Assembly: GCA_919902965.1 (NCBI GenBank)
Contig: CAKKSJ010000306.1
Coordinates: 3,103-9,935 of the forward strand
Reading direction: 5' to 3'
Length of the DNA: 6,833 bases
DNA from: Burkholderiales bacterium
GTDB taxonomy: Bacteria; Pseudomonadota; Gammaproteobacteria; Burkholderiales; SG8-39
The notes beneath the pieces were generated by a model, which saw nothing but the letters and a program-made list of their open reading frames with translations, had not been told where the DNA came from and made no database searches. Shown here in pieces: positions 1-6,833 of the stretch (position 1 is its first letter; every line of letters begins with the position of its first letter). Both the position numbers and the translations under genes were made by a program.

Positions 1-2583
<2,583 letters not shown>

Positions 2584-2653
2584 GTTGCTTCCCTCGAGGC
2601 CGGTGCCGAAACACTCAAGCGCAAACCTGCCGGATAGGCTACGGCGGCCGGGC

Positions 2654-3760
2654 TCAGGTATCGCCAAGTATCTGCGCCAGCTCCCGCGCAATTCTGTCTA
2701 TCCCGACCGGGTTCAGGTCCAGATGAAACGGCAGGCCCAGCAGGCTGCTGCTGATGCGCGTAGTGGCCGCTAGCTTCCCCGCGACGGCGGAGTCGGCGAA
2801 TGCCGGATGCCCATTCAAAGGCGGATAGTACCAGCGGCGCGTTTCGATACCCACAGCCGAAAGGCGTGAGCCAACCAGGTTCGGATCCGTTGACGCCGGG
2901 AGCAAAACGCAAAAGGCTGCATAAGCGCCCCCGACGGGGCGTTGCTGAAACCGGATGCCATCGCATTTCGCTTCCAGGCACTGCCGGTATTCAGTCGCCA
3001 AAGCGCTGCGCAAGGCGGCGCGTTCGGGCCAGCGCGCCAGCGCCGCGATGCCTACTGCCGCGTGATATTCGCTCAGCTTGGCGTTGCTGCCGGCCTGGTG
3101 GACTTTGAAATCGCCCGGGTCGATGCCGAAGTTGCTGAGGCAGCGCACCCGCTCGATCCAGTCGGCATCGCCACTGACTGCGAAGCCGCCTTCGCCCATG
3201 CCCATGGTTTTGGTCGCGTGCAGGCTGAACGCGGCCGCAACGCGACGCCCCGCCGCCTGATTGCCGAAGGCCCCGGCGGCGTCGATGATCACGGGTATGC
3301 CGGTTTCCGCCGAGAACGCATCCCATTGTTCGGCATCCACCGGGCAACCAAGCATCGCAACCGGGATGACGCAAGCGACACGCTGTGCCTCGGCAGCCGC
3401 GCGCGCGATTTGCGGAGTCAGCGTCCAGCGCTGCGGGTCGACATCGGCAAGGAGAACGCGGTGTCCGGCGCGCCGAATCGCAGTTCCGGTGGCGACAAAG
3501 GTCAGTGCCGGTACCAGCACGGTCGAACCTGCAGGCAGCCGGCACGCGGCGAGCAGAAGTTCGAGTGCGAGCGTGCAGTTGCACACCGATACCACGCTGA
3601 CCGGGGCGTGCTGCTCAAATCCGCCGGCCAGTTGCGCTTCAAAGCGCCTGGCCAGCGGTCCGAAATTCGTATACCAGCGGTGTGCGTCGATTTCCCGGAG
3701 CAGCCCGGTCAACTCGTCTGCCCGCGGCATATCGGGTATCAGCAGGGGTATGCGCTCCAC
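2654..3760 (-). CDS. DegT/DnrJ/EryC1/StrS-family PLP-dependent aminotransferase
   Basis: Fold-type I, PLP-dependent aminotransferase of the sugar-aminating DegT/DnrJ/EryC1/StrS family, which usually transfers an amino group from glutamate to a keto-sugar nucleotide for O-antigen, capsule or glycan synthesis. The 368 residues match the usual length. Visible landmarks: N-terminal IPLLIPDMP, TLALELLL near 63-70, Asp160 in DAAGAFG (contacts the PLP pyridine nitrogen), Lys184 in SLHATKTMGMGEGG (forms the Schiff base), and GSNAKLSEYHAAVG at 224-237, typical of the family. The start is GTG at 3760; it keeps the conserved N-terminal IP segment, and the only stop-free alternative nearby is ATG at codon 11, which would remove it. 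A weak GGAA lies about 10 bases upstream. It follows the rlmL-type gene after 22 bp on the same strand, so the two are probably co-transcribed. No epimerase, dehydratase or glycosyltransferase is next to it, so the substrate cannot be named. Family is secure, substrate unknown. Confidence 0.93.
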   Translation of the reverse strand: MERIPLLIPDMPRADELTGLLREIDAHRWYTNFGPLARRFEAQLAGGFEQHAPVSVVSVCNCTLALELLLAACRLPAGSTVLVPALTFVATGTAIRRAGHRVLLADVDPQRWTLTPQIARAAAEAQRVACVIPVAMLGCPVDAEQWDAFSAETGIPVIIDAAGAFGNQAAGRRVAAAFSLHATKTMGMGEGGFAVSGDADWIERVRCLSNFGIDPGDFKVHQAGSNAKLSEYHAAVGIAALARWPERAALRSALATEYRQCLEAKCDGIRFQQRPVGGAYAAFCVLLPASTDPNLVGSRLSAVGIETRRWYYPPLNGHPAFADSAVAGKLAATTRISSSLLGLPFHLDLNPVGIDRIARELAQILGDT

Positions 3761-3782
3761 CGGGCTTGTTCCGAGCTGTCAG

Positions 3783-4955
3783 TCAAGCCTTGACCGGCTT
3801 GGTGGCGCGCATGCTGCCTGCCACGATCTTGTATTCGAACAAGCGGCACTCCAGCGCGCCGTTAAACAGCGGGGTACGTTTGGAAACCTGCAGCTTGATC
3901 AGCTTGGGCAGATTCATGTCGGCGCTGAGTATGTAGCAGTTCCAGCCGGCGAATTTCTGCTTCAGCGCATCGCCGAATTTAGGGTAGAACTCGGCCAACT
4001 CCTGCTGTTCACCCATGCGCTCGCCATAGGGCGGGTTGGTGACCAGCACACCGGCGGCGGCCGGCGCGGATATTTCCAGCGCATTCGCCTGCTTCAGTTG
4101 CACCGCCGCCTCCAGGCCGGCTGCGCACAGGTTCGTCTGCGCCAGCTTGAGCGTATCGCCGTAGAGTTCGCTCCCGTAGATCGGCAGGGGCACGACCGGC
4201 TTGCGCCGCGCATCGGCAGCAGCGCGCAGTTCCTGCCACAGGGCGGCGTCGAAATCCTTCAGTTTTTCAAATCCAAAATTGCGTCTGCCGCCGGGCGCAA
4301 TATCGAGCGCAATCTGCGCGGCTTCGATGAGAAGCGTGCCGCCACCGCACATCGGATCGAGCAGCGCCGCCCCCGGCTGCCATCCGGTCAGCGCGAGTAT
4401 GCCGGCGGCGAGGTTTTCCTTGAGCGGCGCTTCGCCCTGGGCGGCACGGTTGCCGCGCTTGAACAGGGGCTCGCCCGAGGTGTCGAGGTAAAGCGTAAAC
4501 TGCGTCGCGTCCAGAAACGCGTGGATGCGCACCTCGGGCGCTCGCGTATCGACATCGGGCCGGCTTCCGGCGGCGGCGCGGAATCGATCGCACACCGCGT
4601 CCTTGATGCGCAGCGTGAGGAAATCGAGGCTTTTGAGCGGGCAACGCTGGGCGGTAAGATAGACGCGGATGCTGCGCACGACGTCGAAGCACTGCGGCCA
4701 GTCGATTGCGTAGGCCGCGCGGTAGATGTCTTCCTCGCTGCGGTAGGGCTGGGTGAACAGGCGCCGCAGTACGCGCGTGGCGATGCGGCTCTCCAGATTT
4801 GCGCGGTAGACCACGCGGGCGTCACCCTCGAAAGCGACCCCGCCGGCGACGGGCTGCACGGCGCTCGCCTCAAGTCTGCCGAGCTCGGCGGCGAGCGTAG
4901 CCTCCAGTCCGCGGGGGCAGGGCGCAAACAGTTTGGCGTTGGCTTGCGGGCTCAT
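3783..4955 (-). CDS. rlmL: RlmL-type 23S rRNA (guanine-N2)-methyltransferase, THUMP domain
   Basis: SAM-dependent RNA methyltransferase. The E. coli counterpart makes m2G2445 in 23S rRNA during 50S assembly; the exact target here is inferred from homology. Domains: a short ferredoxin-like N-terminus with the family motif CPRGLE (13-18), a THUMP RNA-binding domain at about 45-158, and a Rossmann methyltransferase with linker LKENLAAGIL (178-187), SAM motif LDPMCGGGTLLIEAA (199-213), catalytic NPPYGERM (307-314), and the C-terminal signature LFNGALECRLFEYKI (363-377). At 390 residues it corresponds to only the N-terminal half of E. coli RlmKL; the RlmK (m7G2069) half is absent, a common arrangement outside the gammaproteobacteria. 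The ATG at 4955 puts the CPRGLE motif at the expected distance from the N-terminus, although no clear Shine-Dalgarno precedes it. It is the first gene of a minus-strand pair with the aminotransferase and is divergent from the TPR methyltransferase. Confidence 0.93.
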   Translation of the reverse strand: MSPQANAKLFAPCPRGLEATLAAELGRLEASAVQPVAGGVAFEGDARVVYRANLESRIATRVLRRLFTQPYRSEEDIYRAAYAIDWPQCFDVVRSIRVYLTAQRCPLKSLDFLTLRIKDAVCDRFRAAAGSRPDVDTRAPEVRIHAFLDATQFTLYLDTSGEPLFKRGNRAAQGEAPLKENLAAGILALTGWQPGAALLDPMCGGGTLLIEAAQIALDIAPGGRRNFGFEKLKDFDAALWQELRAAADARRKPVVPLPIYGSELYGDTLKLAQTNLCAAGLEAAVQLKQANALEISAPAAAGVLVTNPPYGERMGEQQELAEFYPKFGDALKQKFAGWNCYILSADMNLPKLIKLQVSKRTPLFNGALECRLFEYKIVAGSMRATKPVKA

Positions 4956-4985
4956 TGGAAATCAGGGATGATCGATCGAAGGTTC

Positions 4986-5005
4986 AACACAAAAGTAACA
5001 CAAAA
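4986..5005. repeat. Tandem 9-bp direct repeat (AACACAAAA x2) in divergent region
   Basis: Two exact copies of AACACAAAA lie at 4986-4994 and 4997-5005, separated by GT, giving an 11-bp period, about one helical turn. They sit in the 58-bp region between the divergent methyltransferase genes, where a regulator could act on both sides. The repeats are directly visible; an operator role is inference. The stretch is markedly A-rich against the GC-rich surroundings, which fits a promoter region. I found no convincing -35/-10 pair on either strand. Confidence 0.45.
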
Positions 5006-5013
5006 CCAGGTGA
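5006..5013 (+). promoter_or_regulatory. Shine-Dalgarno-like CCAGGTGA, placed for ATG 5018
   Basis: AGGTGA at 5008-5013 is complementary to the 16S rRNA 3' end. Its AGG core lies 7 bases before ATG 5018, an ideal distance, but only 3 bases before GTG 5014, the first possible start in the TPR methyltransferase frame. ATG 5018 is in a different frame and opens only a 20-codon ORF. This site therefore makes the methyltransferase start uncertain. Confidence 0.45.
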
Positions 5014-6174
5014 GTGAATGCCCGACATTACCGAATGGCCGTGCAAGCGCACTCGCAACATCGCGGGTTCGAGCGTGTGAAGGACTGCGGCGACGCGGCG
5101 CTGCATTTCACAGCCGGCGTACAACTGCTGGATGCGGGCGATTTCGCCGGCGCGGAGGAGGCGTTGCGCTGTGCACTCGAACTGCGCCCGGGCCATGGCC
5201 AGACGCACTATAAACTTGCCAACGCGTACAAGGAACTGGGCAAGCTGGCCGAAGCCGAACAGCAATATCTCGCCGCGCTGGCCCTGGATCCGGACCACGC
5301 GGAGGCGCACAACAATCTGGGTGCAAGCCTGCAATTGATGGGACGCGCGGAAGCCGCGCAGGCAAGCTATCGCCGTGCGATCGCGCTCAAGCCGGGGTTG
5401 CCGCAGCCTTATCTGAATCTCGGCCGCTTGCTGCAACAAATGGATAAAGCCGGCGCAGCCGAGGCCTGCTATGTGCAGGCGCTTGAGCTGGGAGTGGAGC
5501 CGGACGTGTTTCAGCACCTGCTCGATGCAGTGCGCGGCGCAAGCACGCCACAGGCGCCGTCGGCGTATGTGCGCGCGACCTTCGACGGTTTTGCGCAGCA
5601 GTTCGACCGGCATCTGGTGGATACGCTCGACTACCATATTCCGGAATTGCTCAGCAGTGCGGTGCGCGCGCTGTCGCCGCCGGCACAAATGGATATTCTC
5701 GACCTGGGCTGTGGCACCGGATTGTGCGGTGTGCGCATGCGCGATCTGGCGCGGCGACTGGCAGGCGTTGATCTGGCGCCGAAAATGCTCGAGTTGGCGC
5801 GCAGCCGGGCTTGTTACGATGAGCTGGTTTGCGCCGAGATCGGCCAGTACCTGCCGGGGCTGGCGGATTCCAGCTTTGATCTTGTGGTGGCGGCCGATGT
5901 TCTGATCTATATTGGAGATATCGGACAGGTTTTCAGCGAGGTGGCGCGCGTGCTGCGCTGTTTCGGTTGGTTCGCGTTCTCGATCGAACAGCCCGGCCAG
6001 GCCTGCGACAGTTATCGCCTGGAAGCCAGCGGTCGCTATGCGCAGTCGCTCGCCTATGTAAGAAGACTCGCACGCGCGCAGGGACTGGCCGAACGCAGCT
6101 GCAGGGAGGTCGCCATACGCAAGCACGGCGCGCAGGCGCTACCCGGCCAGTTGCTGATACTGCAGAAGCGCTGA
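5014..6174 (+). CDS. TPR-repeat SAM-dependent methyltransferase (COG4976-like)
   Basis: Predicted cytoplasmic class I methyltransferase with an N-terminal protein-binding TPR array; the substrate is unknown. From GTG 5014 the protein has 386 residues. Four TPR units of 34 residues run at about 28-61, 62-95, 96-129 and 130-163, with typical helix pairs and a closing Pro (for example ALELRPGH, ALALDPDH, AIALKPGL). A linker with the family signature YVRATFDGFAQQFDRHL (185-201) leads into the methyltransferase: SAM motif DILDLGCGTGLCG (227-239), acidic GVDLAP (251-256) and FDLVVAADVLIYI (288-300). This order is that of COG4976, predicted methyltransferases with TPR repeats. The start is unresolved: GTG 5014 is too close to the Shine-Dalgarno, ATG 5035 has none, and GTG 5077 (residue 22) overlaps the stop of a 20-codon ORF and still precedes the first TPR. 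The stop is one base before the membrane-protein gene, so coupling is likely. Confidence 0.9.
   Translation: MNARHYRMAVQAHSQHRGFERVKDCGDAALHFTAGVQLLDAGDFAGAEEALRCALELRPGHGQTHYKLANAYKELGKLAEAEQQYLAALALDPDHAEAHNNLGASLQLMGRAEAAQASYRRAIALKPGLPQPYLNLGRLLQQMDKAGAAEACYVQALELGVEPDVFQHLLDAVRGASTPQAPSAYVRATFDGFAQQFDRHLVDTLDYHIPELLSSAVRALSPPAQMDILDLGCGTGLCGVRMRDLARRLAGVDLAPKMLELARSRACYDELVCAEIGQYLPGLADSSFDLVVAADVLIYIGDIGQVFSEVARVLRCFGWFAFSIEQPGQACDSYRLEASGRYAQSLAYVRRLARAQGLAERSCREVAIRKHGAQALPGQLLILQKR
5018..5080 (+). CDS. Possible 20-codon leader ORF upstream of the TPR methyltransferase
   Basis: ATG 5018 opens a 20-codon frame (beginning MPDITEWPCKRTR) that ends at TGA 5078-5080. It has the best ribosome-binding site in the divergent region, AGGTGA with the AGG core 7 bases upstream. 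Its stop overlaps GTG 5077 as GTGA, and that GTG is in the methyltransferase frame just before the first TPR helix. This is a classic arrangement for translational coupling. I recognise no known peptide in it. The other reading is a one-base indel, natural or from sequencing, that split the true N-terminus, in which case ATG 5018 is the original start. Chance is also possible for so short a frame. Confidence 0.3.
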   Translation: MPDITEWPCKRTRNIAGSSV

Positions 6175-6175
6175 C

Positions 6176-6766
6176 ATGAACAAATATCAAGCTGCTGCGC
6201 TGATCGTCGCTGCAATCAACTTGTCGCTGATGCTGCTGTTTCCGCCGTACGACTATTTCAGCACTACGCGCAATAACATACCCGTTTTCGACGGTTTCCT
6301 GTTTGTCTTCGGCGATCATCCCAATCGCGCGCTCAATGACAAGCTTCTGTCAGTCGAGATATTTATCGTGGTGATCAATACCGCAATCGTTTGTTTGCTG
6401 CAGCGCGAGCGGGTGCGTATGCGCCGTCGTCTGGACCGGCAGAACCTGGTGCTCCTGGTGGTCGCCTTGAATCTGCTGCTGGCGCTGTTGTTTCCGCCGT
6501 TTCAGGATCACTACGCGGCGTCCACTGCGCTGGTGCCTTCCTTCGACGGCTTTTATTTCATCTTCGGGGACAACTCCAGCCGAGTGATTGTTGCGGTCAT
6601 GCTCTGGCTTGAAGTCGTTTTCATTCTGGTCAACGGCACCATGCTATGGCTGCTGTTCCAGCGGCCGGGACCAGGGGAATTAACTGCAGCCGAGCGCTTT
6701 GCCCAGCCGCGGGAACTGCTCGACACAAGCACAAGCGGAAAAAACCGGGACCCGATTGCGAAATAA
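6176..6766 (+). CDS. Four-helix membrane protein with internally duplicated two-helix domain, function unknown
   Basis: I do not recognise a named family for this 196-residue protein. Four hydrophobic segments are clear at about 5-22, 58-75, 90-106 and 139-161. The loop at 76-88 between helices 2 and 3 has seven Arg, so by the positive-inside rule it is cytoplasmic; both large loops are then periplasmic and both termini cytoplasmic. The protein is two copies of one unit, 5-77 and 90-163, offset by 84-86 residues. Shared positions include Asn15/Asn99 in the first helix, LFPP[YF] (21-25/105-109), PxFDGFxFxFGD (36-47/121-132), Arg51/Arg136, Glu61/Glu146 and Asn68/Asn153. The C-terminal tail (about 164-196) is hydrophilic. 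ATG 6176 lies one base after the methyltransferase stop with only a weak CAGAAG upstream, which suggests translational coupling. No signal-peptidase site or enzyme motif is visible. Its base composition looks more AT-rich than its neighbours, partly from hydrophobic codons. Coding status is well supported by the duplication. Confidence 0.87.
   Translation: MNKYQAAALIVAAINLSLMLLFPPYDYFSTTRNNIPVFDGFLFVFGDHPNRALNDKLLSVEIFIVVINTAIVCLLQRERVRMRRRLDRQNLVLLVVALNLLLALLFPPFQDHYAASTALVPSFDGFYFIFGDNSSRVIVAVMLWLEVVFILVNGTMLWLLFQRPGPGELTAAERFAQPRELLDTSTSGKNRDPIAK
6188..6406 (+). repeat. First copy of the LFPP/FDGF-FGD two-helix unit
   Basis: This segment encodes residues 5-77 of the membrane protein: helix, LFPPY, a short loop, PVFDGFLFVFGD, Arg51, then a second helix with Glu61 and Asn68. 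It aligns along its length with the copy at 6443-6664 with only single-residue gaps. The DNA copies are diverged and are not an exact repeat, so the duplication is old. Confidence 0.8.
6443..6664 (+). repeat. Second copy of the LFPP/FDGF-FGD two-helix unit
   Basis: This segment encodes residues 90-163 of the membrane protein: helix with Asn99, LFPPF, PSFDGFYFIFGD, Arg136, then a helix with Glu146 and Asn153. The conserved residues are mostly charged, aromatic or Gly/Pro, not just generic hydrophobic residues, so the match is not explained by membrane composition alone. Confidence 0.8.
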
Positions 6767-6778
6767 GGGTATCGGGTC
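6739..6778 (-). terminator. Hairpin with minus-strand U-tract at the 3' end of the membrane-protein gene
   Basis: GACCCGAT (6749-6756) and ATCGGGTC (6771-6778) form a perfect 8-bp stem with a 14-base loop that contains the TAA stop of the membrane-protein gene. Read on the minus strand the stem is followed by CCGG and six T (6744-6739), resembling an intrinsic terminator for a gene entering from the right. Read on the plus strand it is followed by A residues (6781-6787), so it is not a canonical terminator for the membrane-protein gene. The four-base gap before the T-run weakens the call. Confidence 0.35.
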
Positions 6779-6833
6779 AGAAAAAAACAACTCTCGAACT
6801 TTTCCCGGCACCGCCCGCGTTCCCGCTTCGCAA

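Noticed and set aside
2584..2653. Possible terminator between convergent topB and the aminotransferase gene
   Set aside because: Short GC-rich complementary patches exist (CCTGCCGG against CCGGGCTCAGG) but they need a bulge and no U-tract follows on either strand.
4970..4977. GATCGATC palindrome in the divergent region
   Set aside because: Eight bases of overlapping GATC/ATCGAT is too common in GC-rich DNA to call an operator without further copies.
3261..5213. A 650-codon open frame on the plus strand, antisense to the aminotransferase and the rlmL-type gene and running into the TPR gene
   Set aside because: It crosses two confidently identified minus-strand genes and part of a third gene. 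Its translation has no recognisable domain and is the low-complexity Arg/Ala/Ser-rich kind produced opposite GC-rich genes.
4984..6126. A 380-codon minus-strand frame opposite the TPR methyltransferase
   Set aside because: The plus frame shows four TPRs and intact SAM motifs, whereas the antisense product is compositionally odd (Gln, His, Arg, Ala) and matches nothing I know.
6756..6833. Inverted repeat TTGCGAA (6756-6762) / TTCGCAA (6827-6833)
   Set aside because: Only seven bases with a long gap and one arm at the window edge; this is consistent with chance.

Overview
The window looks like ordinary chromosomal DNA from a GC-rich Gram-negative bacterium. A betaproteobacterium (Nitrosomonadales, Rhodocyclales or Burkholderiales-like) is my best guess. 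It rests on the style of the topoisomerase III, the stand-alone RlmL-type methyltransferase without a fused RlmK half, and codon use rich in G/C at third positions. No database search was possible, so this is a family-level impression. I see no insertion sequence, phage gene, tRNA, rRNA or CRISPR array.

Layout: (1) 1-2583, plus strand: topB, DNA topoisomerase III, cut at its 5' end by the window edge. (2) 2584-2653: a 70-bp convergent gap in which I found no convincing terminator. (3) 4955-2654, minus strand: a two-gene unit, first an RlmL-type 23S rRNA guanine-N2 methyltransferase, then, 22 bp later, a DegT/DnrJ/EryC1/StrS-family PLP aminotransferase. (4) 4956-5013: a short divergent intergenic region with a tandem 9-bp repeat at 11-bp spacing. 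(5) 5014-6766, plus strand: a two-gene unit, a TPR-containing SAM-dependent methyltransferase (COG4976 type) followed after one base by a four-helix membrane protein of unknown function. (6) 6767-6833: a short tail with a hairpin whose U-tract faces the minus strand.

The genes do not form one pathway. topB is DNA topology maintenance, rlmL is ribosome modification, and the aminotransferase is normally a nucleotide-sugar or cell-surface glycan enzyme but has no sugar genes beside it here. The least explained part is the right-hand pair. The membrane protein is built from two diverged copies of one two-helix unit, each with an LFPP[YF] motif and an FDGFxFxFGD motif in a predicted periplasmic loop, and it is probably co-translated with the TPR methyltransferase. 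The start of that methyltransferase is also odd: the only good Shine-Dalgarno serves a 20-codon ORF in another frame, whose TGA overlaps a GTG that could start the methyltransferase.
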